This document shows, piece by piece, positions 50,063 to 58,088 of a stretch of DNA of 64,000 bases (its first letter is position 1; each line of letters starts with the position of its first letter). Both the position numbers and the translations under genes were made by a program. This stretch comes from Burkholderia sp. Bp8992 (GTDB lineage Bacteria; Pseudomonadota; Gammaproteobacteria; Burkholderiales; Burkholderiaceae): assembly GCF_003853705.1 (NCBI RefSeq), contig NZ_QTQI01000006.1, forward strand, positions 62,001 through 126,000, written 5' to 3'. Below the pieces are notes generated by a model, which worked only from the letters and a program-made list of their open reading frames with translations, was not told the DNA's origin and made no database searches.

Positions 50063-50908
50063 ATGTGTCTGATTGCCTTCGACTGGCAGCCTGATGCCGC
50101 CGCCGGTCCCCTCTTTACCCTCGTCGCCAACCGCGACGAGTTCTTTCGCCGGACCAGCGCGCCGCTCTCGTGGTGGGAAGACGTGCCGGGCGTCCTGGCC
50201 GGCCGCGATCTCGAAGCGGGCGGCACGTGGCTCGGCGTCTCGCGCGACGGCCGTTTCGCCGCGCTGACGAACTACCGCGCACCGTTCGACATCCGCGCGG
50301 GTGCACCGACCCGCGGCAAGCTCGTGTCCGACTTCCTCGGTGGCCCGTCCATCGCGCCGCTCGATTATCTCGGGCGGCTGGCCGAGCATGCGGCCGTGTA
50401 CAACGGCTTCAACCTGCTCGTCGGCGACTGGCGGCGGCGCGAGCTCGCGTGGTTCTGCAACCGGGCGCCCGAAGGCGAAAGCAGGGTCGCCGGGCCCGTC
50501 GCGGTCACGCCCGGCGTGCATGCGCTGTCGAATGCGCGGCTCGATACGCCCTGGCCGAAAGTCGTGCGCAAGCGCGCGGAGCTCGGCACGCTGCTCACCG
50601 ACAATCCGACCCCGTCGCTCGACGAACTGATCGCGCTGATGCGCGACCCGCATGTCGCGGACGACGACGCGCTGCCGCATACCGGTATCCCGATCGAGCG
50701 CGAACGTGCGCTGTCGGCCGCGTTCATCGAGACGCCCGAATACGGCACGCGCGGCACGACCGCGCTGCGCGTCACGATGAAGGAAGGCGTGCGGCTGACG
50801 GTCGAGATCAAGGAGCGCTGCGACGACGACGGCTCGCACCGCACCGTTCGTCCGGGTTCGTTCGAGCGCGCGCTCACGTTCGACCTCGACGCAACGCGGC
50901 CGCGCTGA
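50063..50908 (+). CDS. NRDE/TANGO2-family protein
   Basis: 281 residues beginning MCLIAFDW, with the name-giving N-R-D-E at residues 23-26 (LVANRDEFFRR). GGTWLGVSRDGRFAALTNYR and FNLLVGD complete the signature. Met removal would expose Cys2, as in Ntn hydrolase-like proteins. In eukaryotes TANGO2 is linked to haem and lipid handling; the bacterial role is unknown. The ATG at 50063 is the only start consistent with the family. Confidence 0.92.
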   Translation: MCLIAFDWQPDAAAGPLFTLVANRDEFFRRTSAPLSWWEDVPGVLAGRDLEAGGTWLGVSRDGRFAALTNYRAPFDIRAGAPTRGKLVSDFLGGPSIAPLDYLGRLAEHAAVYNGFNLLVGDWRRRELAWFCNRAPEGESRVAGPVAVTPGVHALSNARLDTPWPKVVRKRAELGTLLTDNPTPSLDELIALMRDPHVADDDALPHTGIPIERERALSAAFIETPEYGTRGTTALRVTMKEGVRLTVEIKERCDDDGSHRTVRPGSFERALTFDLDATRPR

Positions 50909-50922
50909 ACGCACGCATCGCG

Positions 50923-51363
50923 CTACGGCGCGCGCGCCATCTCGACGTGCGGCACGCCGGCCTCGACGAACGGCTCACCGACCGCCGTGAAGCCGTGCCT
51001 CACATAGAACGCCACGGCCGAATCCTGCGCGTAGAGCCGCACGGCGGTTTCGCCGCGGTGCCGCGCGGCATCCAGCAGCGCGTTCAGCACGGCTGACCCG
51101 ACACCCTGCCCGCGGACATCGGCCAGCACCGCGACACGGCCGATCGTGCCGGACGGCAGCAGCCTTCCCGTCGCGACCGCCCGGCGCCTGCCCGTCGCCG
51201 CATCGATCCGGTAGGCGACCGCATGGAGCGACAGCGGATCGTCGTCGTCGAGTTCCCATTCCGGCGGAATCTGCTGCTCGCGCACGAACACCGCGTCGCG
51301 GATGCGCGCCGCGTCGCCGCCCAGTACCGTCCAGTCGCCCGTTTCCACCACGCCGTCCGTCAT
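50923..51363 (-). CDS. GNAT-family N-acetyltransferase
   Basis: 146 residues from an ATG at 51363 with GGGAG 7 nt upstream; an ATG four codons earlier lacks a ribosome site. Acetyl-CoA motif A is IGRVAVLADVRGQGVGSAVLNALL, with the C-terminal AVRLYAQDSAVAFYVRHGFTAVGEPF. The start VREQQIPPEWELDDDDPLS is typical of the ElaA/YjcF-type subgroup. Substrate unknown. Confidence 0.92.
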   Translation of the reverse strand: MTDGVVETGDWTVLGGDAARIRDAVFVREQQIPPEWELDDDDPLSLHAVAYRIDAATGRRRAVATGRLLPSGTIGRVAVLADVRGQGVGSAVLNALLDAARHRGETAVRLYAQDSAVAFYVRHGFTAVGEPFVEAGVPHVEMARAP

Positions 51364-51404
51364 CGCAGCTCCCATGCGGCGCGTTCGCCGCCAAACGCCC
51401 GCCG

Positions 51405-52364
51405 TCAAACGTCGTCGAATGCGGCCTTCAGCGCCGCGACCGCATCGGCATGCGCGGCCCGCACCTCGGGGATGTAGCCGCCCATCTTGAAGAATTCGTG
51501 GATCATCCCCGGATAGCAGACCAGCGTGACCGCGTTGCCGGCCGCGCGCAACTTGTCCGCGTACGCGGCACCCTCGTCGCTCAGCGGATCGTATTCGGCC
51601 GTCGCGATCCACGCCGGCGCGACGCCCGCGAACGACGGCGCGCCGCGCGTGCCGTCGAGCGGCGCGAAGCGCCAGTCGTCGCGATCCGCCCGATCGCGCA
51701 CGTATTGCGTGAAGAACCACTGGATCGTGTCCTGCGTCAGCAGGTAGCCGTTCGCGAGCCGTGCATGCGATTCGGTGTCCTGGTGGCCCGTCACGCCCGG
51801 GTAGATCAGCAGCTGCAATGCCAGGCGAATCCCCGCGTCGCGCGCGAGCACTGCGCAGACGGTGGCGAGCGTGCCGCCCGCGCTGTCGCCGCCGACTGCC
51901 AGCCGCGCGGCGTCGATGCCGAACGTGGCGGCCTCGCGATGCAGCCACTGCAATGCGTCGTCGGCGTCGTTCACCGCGGTCGGGAACCGGTGTTCGGGCG
52001 CAAGCCGGTAATCGACCGACAGCACCGCGCACTGTGCATCGCGCGCGAACATCCGGCACAGCCCATCGTGCGTGTCGACGCTACCGACCGTGAAGCCGCC
52101 GCCGTGGTAGTAGACGAGCGCGGGCAGCGGCTCCGCGAGGCTCGGCTCGACGGGCAGGTACAGCCGCGCACCGATCGTGCGGCCGTCGCGCGTCGGCACG
52201 ACGCATGCCTCGACCGAATGCATCGGCGCCGGTGCGACGTCGAGGATCGGCGCGCTTTTCTCGTACGCGGCGCGCGCCTGCTGCGCCGTCTGGTGGTGAT
52301 ACGACGGACGTTTCGCGCGCTCGATCATGTCGAGCACCTGGGCGATCTTAGGATTCAGCGGCAT
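51405..52364 (-). CDS. Alpha/beta hydrolase, HSL-type esterase
   Basis: 319 residues from an ATG at 52364. Hormone-sensitive-lipase family: oxyanion motif YYHGGGFTVGS, nucleophile GGDSAGGTLA, acid in EYDPLSDEG and His in GMIHEFFKMGG. It hydrolyses short or medium acyl esters; the natural substrate is unknown. No signal peptide. It starts 42 bp downstream of the GNAT gene in genome order and both read on the minus strand. Confidence 0.93.
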   Translation of the reverse strand: MPLNPKIAQVLDMIERAKRPSYHHQTAQQARAAYEKSAPILDVAPAPMHSVEACVVPTRDGRTIGARLYLPVEPSLAEPLPALVYYHGGGFTVGSVDTHDGLCRMFARDAQCAVLSVDYRLAPEHRFPTAVNDADDALQWLHREAATFGIDAARLAVGGDSAGGTLATVCAVLARDAGIRLALQLLIYPGVTGHQDTESHARLANGYLLTQDTIQWFFTQYVRDRADRDDWRFAPLDGTRGAPSFAGVAPAWIATAEYDPLSDEGAAYADKLRAAGNAVTLVCYPGMIHEFFKMGGYIPEVRAAHADAVAALKAAFDDV

Positions 52365-52469
52365 CGGTGAAGACAGCGCCTGTGCGGCGCCGTGAGCGGA
52401 CAAGCGTCACATGATGCCATGCCCGCGCCGGACAGGCGTGGCGCGCGACATACCGGAATCCCGTGCCGC

Positions 52470-52510
52470 AAAATGAAGCGGCCCTGCCTCATTCCAGGGA
52501 CAGGGCCGTG
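52470..52510 (-). terminator. Intrinsic terminator after the PaaI-like gene
   Basis: On the minus strand CGGCCCTG pairs with CAGGGCCG over a 14-nt loop containing a partial inner pairing, followed by CTTCATTTT. Confidence 0.7.
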
Positions 52511-52521
52511 CGTGTGGGGGC

Positions 52522-53001
52522 TTACGCGTCGCTCGGGCCGGGCTGGGCGTCCGGCGCCGTGCGCGAGCGTTGCCGCTTGATGTCGCGGCCCACCGCGAGC
52601 CGCCGCATGTACTTGAACGTGCCGAGTGCCTTCGCGACGAAGTTGCCGTCGCTGTCGCGCACTTCGCCTTCGCAGTAGGCCATCGTCGTCGAGCGGTGCA
52701 TCACGCGCCCGTAAGCGCGCAGCTCGCCGCGCCCCGGCTGCATGAAGTTCACCTTCATCTCGACCGTGACGACGCCGATGCCGTCGTCGGTCAGGCTGCG
52801 CGCCGCCATCGCGAGCGCGATGTCCGCGAGCGTCATCGTCACGCCGCCGTGCGCGATGCTCCACGTGTTCATGTGGCGCTCCTCGAGCGACAGCACGATC
52901 TCGCTCGCCCCGTCCTTCGCGGACACGAGCTGCACGCCGAGCATGTCGACGAACGGGCTTTCGATCGACGGGCCGTCCGTCGGCGTTGCCGCGTCGCTCA
53001 T
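52522..53001 (-). CDS. PaaI-type hotdog thioesterase
   Basis: 159 residues. Hotdog-fold acyl-CoA thioesterase signature NTWSIAHGGVTMTLADIALAMAA with the catalytic-region HGG, then VEMKVNFMQPGRGELRAYGRVMH. Substrate unknown; the protein is cytoplasmic. It overlaps the preceding Dabb gene by 4 bp (ATGA), so both are cotranslated. Confidence 0.9.
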   Translation of the reverse strand: MSDAATPTDGPSIESPFVDMLGVQLVSAKDGASEIVLSLEERHMNTWSIAHGGVTMTLADIALAMAARSLTDDGIGVVTVEMKVNFMQPGRGELRAYGRVMHRSTTMAYCEGEVRDSDGNFVAKALGTFKYMRRLAVGRDIKRQRSRTAPDAQPGPSDA

Positions 53002-53312
53002 CGTGCGGTGTCGACGATGTAGTCGACGCATTCGCGCGATTCAGCCACCGCGACGACGAATTTCTTCACTTCCTGATGGACCGGGTGCACCTGGTACGCG
53101 TCGAGCGCGGCCTTGTCCGCGAAATCGGACACGAGCACGATGTCGGCGGTCGCATCGAGGCCCGGCGTCGCCACGCCGACGTCGATCTGCAAGGTGCCCG
53201 GCACGAGGTCGCGGCAGCCTTCGAGCTTTTCCTTCAGCTTCAGCGCGTTCTGTGCGCGCGTCGCGCCTTCGGCCGATTCCTTCAACTTCCACATGACGAT
53301 ATGTCTGATCAC
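52998..53312 (-). CDS. Dabb-family (stress-responsive A/B barrel) protein
   Basis: 104 residues from a GTG at 53312 reading MIRHIVMWKLKE, the standard start of Dabb ferredoxin-like barrels. The core DIVLVSDFADKAALDAYQVHPVHQEVKKFV is intact. Related proteins dimerise and bind small hydrophobic compounds; function here is unknown. It is the last core gene before the integrase, so its own promoter region abuts the island. Confidence 0.9.
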   Translation of the reverse strand: MIRHIVMWKLKESAEGATRAQNALKLKEKLEGCRDLVPGTLQIDVGVATPGLDATADIVLVSDFADKAALDAYQVHPVHQEVKKFVVAVAESRECVDYIVDTAR

Positions 53313-53440
53313 TTCGGTTGCTCCTGTTCGTGTGGGTTCGGCAGCTTGCCATAACCCCGTGCCAGTTGGGCGTTCCATGCCCTTCCACCGTTCGCTTGCG
53401 TTCGCCGGTAATCGCGTCCAGCCGAGAAAAAGCGGGGTAT

Positions 53441-53485
53441 AAAAGGGGGGATCATTTCGACCATGCGGAGACGATACCCCCTTTT
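53441..53485. repeat. Inverted repeat just upstream of the integrase
   Basis: AAAAGGGGG (53441-53449) and CCCCCTTTT (53477-53485) are a perfect 9-bp inverted repeat 27 nt apart, immediately before the integrase GTG at 53491. It may be an integrase arm site or part of the left attachment region; the core att site cannot be defined without the right end. Confidence 0.4.
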
Positions 53486-53490
53486 TCACC

Positions 53491-54729
53491 GTGCCACTTA
53501 CCGGCATCAAGATCCGACAAGCGAAGACAGGCGATAAGCCTACCAAACTTACTGACGCCAATGGACGATATCTGTTGGTGAAGCCGTCCGGCTCCAAGCT
53601 CTGGCGTTACAAGTCCAGAATTGCCGGGGAGGAGAATCTCTTTGCGATCGGTGAAGATCGAACTGTCAGCCTTCAAGACGTACGCGCGGCGCGTGACGAT
53701 GCTCGCGAACGCGTCAAGAAGGGACTGCGCCCGTCGCATGCGCGACAGAAAGCGCTGTCGGCGCGTATCGACGAAGGCAAAGCAACTTTTCGCGCTGTCA
53801 GCGACGAGTGGCTGGAGAAGAAGCGGAAGACTTGGACTGAGCGGCATTATGGCGAGATCCTGCGCATGCTTGAGGCGGACGCGTATCCATTTATTGGTAG
53901 CCGACCAATGCGCTCAATTACCGCACACGACGTTCTGTCCTTGGTGCGCCGAGTCGAAGAGCGTGGGTCTCCTTCCGTCGCGATCAAACTTCGACAATAC
54001 GTGTCGAACGTGTTTCAGTACGCCGTTATCACTTTGCGGGCCGATTCGGACCCCGCGTCGGTTTTGCGTGGTTCGGTCGTAAAACCACCGACTCAGAACG
54101 CACGTGCGCTGAGTCGCGACGAACTGAAGGCGATATTTCGGCAGCTCCCCACATACAAAAGCAAGCGAACCGTGATTGCGATTCGGTTACTGATGATGCT
54201 CTTTCCCCGTACGATCGAGCTTTGTCGAGCACGATGGGAAGAGATTGATCTAGATGCTGCAGAATGGAAGATCCCGGCGGAGAAGATCAAGTCTCGGCGG
54301 CTGCACATCGTTCCGTTGCCTCGACAAGCACTGAGCCTATTACGCGAGTTGCAGGGGATGTTCGGCAACCGTGGATATATCCTACCCATTCTACATAGCA
54401 ATCGAAAGCTCCCCCATATGAGCAGAGCCACAATCAATAGGGCAATCGACTACATGGTGCCCGATAATCCTGAACCTATAACAGGACACGATTTTCGAGC
54501 AACGGCGTCAACCAACCTTCATGAGATGGGATGGAAGGACGAGGTTGTTGAAATGCAGCTTTCACACAAAGACAAAGACAAAACTCGCTCCACATACAAT
54601 CATGCAAAGTACTTTCCCGACCGGAGAATAATGATGCAAGCTTGGGCCGATTGGCTTGATGAAATCGACAGAGACGCAATCGCCCCACTAAATCTAAAAT
54701 ACAGTTTTAATGATCTTCTTTACCCCTGA
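53491..54729 (+). CDS. Tyrosine recombinase / integrase (P4-type)
   Basis: 412 residues from a GTG. The N terminus (LTGIKIRQAKTGDKPTKLTDANGRYLLVKPSGSKLWRYKS, quoted in part: GRYLLVKPSGSKLWRYKS) is the P4-integrase arm-binding domain. A core-binding domain (about 95-180) follows, then the catalytic domain with Arg in LFPRTIELCRARWEEID, H-x-x-R in GHDFRATASTNL, His in LSHKD and the tyrosine nucleophile in TRSTYNHAKY. It marks the left end of a mobile island. Its 3' end overlaps the convergent HEPN-like gene by 36 bp. Confidence 0.95.
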   Translation: MPLTGIKIRQAKTGDKPTKLTDANGRYLLVKPSGSKLWRYKSRIAGEENLFAIGEDRTVSLQDVRAARDDARERVKKGLRPSHARQKALSARIDEGKATFRAVSDEWLEKKRKTWTERHYGEILRMLEADAYPFIGSRPMRSITAHDVLSLVRRVEERGSPSVAIKLRQYVSNVFQYAVITLRADSDPASVLRGSVVKPPTQNARALSRDELKAIFRQLPTYKSKRTVIAIRLLMMLFPRTIELCRARWEEIDLDAAEWKIPAEKIKSRRLHIVPLPRQALSLLRELQGMFGNRGYILPILHSNRKLPHMSRATINRAIDYMVPDNPEPITGHDFRATASTNLHEMGWKDEVVEMQLSHKDKDKTRSTYNHAKYFPDRRIMMQAWADWLDEIDRDAIAPLNLKYSFNDLLYP

Positions 54730-55506
54730 AATCAAGTCCTCGACCTCCTCCATAGTTGGCTCCGGGGTCTTAGCATGATCACATTTATTGCGAATATCCG
54801 CCAAATGCTGAATAAAACGCCACTGATGAATTTCAATCGCATCGACACCTTTAAGCGCCTCATTAAAATCAGCAATTGTTGGATTTTTTTTACCAATTGC
54901 CACTTGACGATCAGAACAAACTTGTCCGAGATGACGCTCTAGCACCACACCTGCCACTGCACCTGCAGCACGAACAAACTTAAATTTAGCCAAATGCTCT
55001 GCAGCATCTAGCTCTGAATCCATGAGATCTGCTTGGACAATGTGACGAATATCAAAAAGCGAGCTTTCGAATCGACCTTTCGCGGCCTCCACGATGGCGA
55101 TTTGTTGAAGCAAGTGTGGAAATGCGGCGGTCCTAGACACCACGACCGCCCCTGTAGCGGCATTCGTAAGCTCTAGCCCCTGCAAGCAATCCTCCAATCT
55201 ATAATTATCATTCGTTATATCCTTTCTCCCTTTCGGTTTTTCGTAATGCCGACGAAAATCCTCGACACGGTCCGGTAATATCTGACGCAAGAAAGCAAGC
55301 GCCTCAGAATACCAAGCCTGATACCCCGTACTAAAAGATGGAAGATTCTTAAGATACTCATCAGTCTTGTCTTTGAATTTCTTTCGACATGCCTCCAAAA
55401 ACTCTTCCCGCATCGTCTCATATCTCATCGCCGCAAGAATCAACGCCCCACGATCGCTGAGACTTTCGAGGTCCTTCTTGAATTTTTCGATCTTAGACAT
55501 CGCCAT
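54694..55506 (-). CDS. HEPN-like protein of unknown function
   Basis: 270 residues, AT-rich relative to the core genome. I do not recognise a named family. It is mostly helical and ends with FIQHLADIRNKCDHAKTPEP followed by an acidic helix and a hydrophobic end. R239-NKCD-H244 fits the R-x4-6-H motif of HEPN ribonucleases, which are common in toxin-antitoxin and anti-phage systems. No other catalytic motif is obvious. It lies 60 bp after a membrane protein gene on the same strand and may share its transcript. The HEPN call is a motif-level inference. Confidence 0.55.
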   Translation of the reverse strand: MAMSKIEKFKKDLESLSDRGALILAAMRYETMREEFLEACRKKFKDKTDEYLKNLPSFSTGYQAWYSEALAFLRQILPDRVEDFRRHYEKPKGRKDITNDNYRLEDCLQGLELTNAATGAVVVSRTAAFPHLLQQIAIVEAAKGRFESSLFDIRHIVQADLMDSELDAAEHLAKFKFVRAAGAVAGVVLERHLGQVCSDRQVAIGKKNPTIADFNEALKGVDAIEIHQWRFIQHLADIRNKCDHAKTPEPTMEEVEDLISGVKKIIKTVF

Positions 55507-55566
55507 CCATTTAAATTAAGTAATCATTAATTCGCGCAACGCGAAAACACCGTCAATTCACCGCGG

Positions 55567-56529
55567 TTACGATGTAGCGCCATCGACGTCGTTCTTTTTA
55601 TCGCCCCTCTGAGCAAAACCAATCGGCAATGGAAAAAACATAGAAGCCACATACAACACAATTACGGACCAATTGTTCCATGGCGCAATGGGAATAATTG
55701 TATTATCAAAAATTCTAACCAATACATCGGCAGCAATCCAAGCAAGGGATACGCGCATCGACAGAACGACGATACCCCTCAAATCATGACGCCGCCCTAC
55801 CTCGGTGGCATCGTGTCGTTTTATTTGCAACCCACTCAAAATAAAACCAGCCAGCACCAACGCGATAACAGCATAATCAGCATGTAATACATAAAGCACG
55901 ATTCCATGCGATTGAAACCATGACGGCTCCGGCCGGGGTAATCCGCTCACATTCAGGTCAGCCCCTCGGATATCCGCAGTCCAATTCAAAACACCCGAAT
56001 CATCCGAGTATGCGTTATCGTAAACAGGATCTTTATTATTTTTATAAAGAATAATGTTGATAGATGCCGCCTCATTGATATTCAACAGCATGGGCGAAAT
56101 CACCGCCTGAGAGTCGCCATTTAATGCAACATCAATTGGCGCATGACCAGGAGCCGGCGTAATTCCGACATAAAGAATTTTCTGCCCCTGCACAGCACTA
56201 ATCGTGATCGGCGACTCAAAATCAGATTTCTCCAAATGACGACCACTTAGATTTGTCAACGCGTAATTTCGCAGTTGAATGTGCCCCATTGAAAGCGCCT
56301 GACCATTGAGAGTCAAGCCGAACTTTGGAGCATTGCCAGCCGTCAGTAGCTCAGCTGTCCCGAACATCGGCATCGCAAGCGTGCGCTGAATATGTAGTAC
56401 GCCAGGTAGCTGCCCGGGTGATCGAGGCAGGATGGAAATCAAACCAATACACAAAGCAACTACAACCCCAACAAAAGTCCAAGCAGGGTCGCTAAGAAAC
56501 TTCCGCATCCACGCTATCAACACTCTCAC
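55567..56529 (-). CDS. Hypothetical membrane protein with extracytoplasmic domain
   Basis: 320 residues from a GTG. A transmembrane helix at about 16-36 is followed by a polar domain of about 180 residues, probably beta-rich and outside the cytoplasm (LTLNGQALSMGHIQLRNYAL, GQKILYVGITPAPGHAPIDV). Three further helices lie at about 217-237, 255-275 and 286-308. The tail is short and charged. No family recognised. It is AT-rich like the HEPN-like gene downstream, suggesting joint acquisition. Confidence 0.7.
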   Translation of the reverse strand: MRVLIAWMRKFLSDPAWTFVGVVVALCIGLISILPRSPGQLPGVLHIQRTLAMPMFGTAELLTAGNAPKFGLTLNGQALSMGHIQLRNYALTNLSGRHLEKSDFESPITISAVQGQKILYVGITPAPGHAPIDVALNGDSQAVISPMLLNINEAASINIILYKNNKDPVYDNAYSDDSGVLNWTADIRGADLNVSGLPRPEPSWFQSHGIVLYVLHADYAVIALVLAGFILSGLQIKRHDATEVGRRHDLRGIVVLSMRVSLAWIAADVLVRIFDNTIIPIAPWNNWSVIVLYVASMFFPLPIGFAQRGDKKNDVDGATS

Positions 56530-56632
56530 CCCGCATATAGTTGATTGTGTATATCTGAAAAACTGTTACGAATGCAAGTCGGAAATCTACTCACCGACGA
56601 CGAGCAAATAAACTTGTCGCCGCACCTCAAAA

Positions 56633-57289
56633 CTACCTGTCGGAAAAATTCACCTCCCCCGCAGGGTAGAGCCGGAGCATTGTCCGCGCAGCCTCGACAT
56701 TCTTCGTATGTAACCATTCATCGTAGTCAACTGGCCGCAATATGACCACCGACCGTTTCTCGTCGCCGGGCTTATGCATGCGCCCCATCACAGCATGGCC
56801 GTCCGCGTTGACGGTCATCATGGTCATGCCGACAAGCGAGCGGCCGTCGGAATCTTCATAGCGCCGCCAGATGCCGGCGACACAATACGGCTGCCAATCC
56901 GTTAGCCCGATCCGCTGCCAGACGTTCCGGCCCGTTTCGTAACACGGCTCGAATATCCATTGGACCGGGATCAAGCAGCGCTGACCAGCTCGCCACGCCT
57001 TTCCGTAGAGCCGGAACTCACCGACCGTTTCGGAACGGGCATTGACCGTGTCGAGCTTTCGCCGCTTCTTCCCGTTGTCGTCGACGCGCTCGGGCTGCAT
57101 GAACTTCGGCCAGAAGCCAAACACGGCCTTGACGACACCAAGGCCATCCCCGTCTGGCCAAGCGATCGGTGCCGCATAGTCCGGGTAGACATCCGGCTCC
57201 CACGGGTCACGACGGTACAGGTCACCAATGCCGACCTTCAGCTCGTTGATGCCCGGATCTTCGTCTGGCGCTTTGTAGTTTGTACACAC
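56633..57289 (-). CDS. SOS response-associated peptidase family protein (YedK/HMCES type)
   Basis: 218 residues from a GTG at 57289. Cys2 follows the start (MCTNYK), the position of the nucleophile that crosslinks abasic DNA after Met removal. Asn in NARSETVGEFR, Glu in IFEPCYE and a His in GRMHKPGDEKRS match catalytic positions; MCTN in place of MCGR and HKPGDEKR in place of HDRMP mark a divergent subgroup. These proteins protect abasic sites in single-stranded DNA. A consensus LexA box lies upstream. Confidence 0.88.
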   Translation of the reverse strand: MCTNYKAPDEDPGINELKVGIGDLYRRDPWEPDVYPDYAAPIAWPDGDGLGVVKAVFGFWPKFMQPERVDDNGKKRRKLDTVNARSETVGEFRLYGKAWRAGQRCLIPVQWIFEPCYETGRNVWQRIGLTDWQPYCVAGIWRRYEDSDGRSLVGMTMMTVNADGHAVMGRMHKPGDEKRSVVILRPVDYDEWLHTKNVEAARTMLRLYPAGEVNFSDR

Positions 57290-57311
57290 TGCCCGCCCCC
57301 ATTTTCGAGAC

Positions 57312-57356
57312 TTGACGGCACCATCTTACCCCGCTCTAAACTGTATATCCATACAG
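57312..57356. promoter_or_regulatory. LexA (SOS) box with overlapping divergent promoters
   Basis: CTGTATATCCATACAG (57341-57356) fits the LexA consensus CTGT-N8-ACAG exactly. On the plus strand TTGACG (57312-57317), 17 bp, TCTAAA (57335-57340) ends next to the box. On the minus strand TGGATA (57351-57346), 17 bp, TAAGAT (57328-57323) has its -35 inside the box. One operator could therefore control both the YedK-type gene and the unknown gene at 57372. Confidence 0.75.
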
Positions 57357-57371
57357 TATTTCACGTGCATC

Positions 57372-57998
57372 ATGATTCTGCCCCCATTCGATCCGCCACA
57401 TTTCGACGCGATGTCTCAATGGTGGCGCACGTGCACGTATGCCGACGTCCACCGGCTGATCCTCGAAGTGCTACACCTGCGACTCACGCTGCGCGAAATG
57501 GGCACCCTTACCGGCGATGCTACGCGCATGATCGCGTACCTCGAACAGGCCGACGAGCTGAAGTACGCAGCACCGCTGCGCCGCTTGTCGATCAAGATCG
57601 ACAAGGAGATCATGCGGGCAGGCAGGATGGGGAACCCACGCGCGCACGTTGCTCCGTTTTCCGACGAGTGGCGCGCACGCGAAGCCATGAAATGCCGGCT
57701 CCATGACACCCCGGACGAACCAGATCCCGGCTCGGACAAGGCAACAAAGCTGCCCGAGTTTCAACGCGTGACATGGAAGGAATTACGCGGCGCGTGGAGC
57801 GTGGCCGACTTCAAGAAAAGGCGTTTGCTGACGCTCGAACAGCGCTTCGTGCTGGAAATCGTGCACGTCCGTCGAGCGTTGCGACTCATGGAAAGGACGG
57901 TCTGCGCGGCAGAGCTGGAATTGAAGAAGAGCGGCTATCCAGATTCGTTCGCACTCGATCAGCTCCGTCGCATGATCGACGGCGCTCGCTTCGATTGA
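57372..57998 (+). CDS. Unknown protein with internal duplication, probably SOS-controlled
   Basis: 208 residues from an ATG at 57372; no known family recognised. It is all-helical and contains two copies of a segment of about 44 residues: 29-72 (LILEVLHLRLTLREM...APLRRL) and 159-202 (FVLEIVHVRRALRLM...LDQLRRM). The linker (about 80-150) is charged and Pro-rich. No signal peptide or membrane segment. The LexA box 16 bp upstream suggests DNA-damage induction. The ribosome site is weak. Confidence 0.7.
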   Translation: MILPPFDPPHFDAMSQWWRTCTYADVHRLILEVLHLRLTLREMGTLTGDATRMIAYLEQADELKYAAPLRRLSIKIDKEIMRAGRMGNPRAHVAPFSDEWRAREAMKCRLHDTPDEPDPGSDKATKLPEFQRVTWKELRGAWSVADFKKRRLLTLEQRFVLEIVHVRRALRLMERTVCAAELELKKSGYPDSFALDQLRRMIDGARFD

Positions 57999-58052
57999 CC
58001 ATAGTTGACTGAGCGCGAGTTAGCCAACGATCAGACGTTCTCCCGGAAATGG

Positions 58053-58058
58053 TAAATT
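58053..58058 (+). promoter_or_regulatory. Possible extended -10 for the T6SS cargo cassette
   Basis: TAAATT preceded by TGG (extended -10) lies 31 nt before the PAAR start codon. No good -35 at 17 bp; the assignment is tentative. Confidence 0.3.
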
Positions 58059-58088
58059 CATACGAAAACCACACCTACGAGAGAACAT

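Noticed and set aside
53313-53490. tRNA gene as integration target next to the integrase
   Set aside because: No cloverleaf or CCA-type end could be found in this interval; the target must be something else or lie beyond the window.
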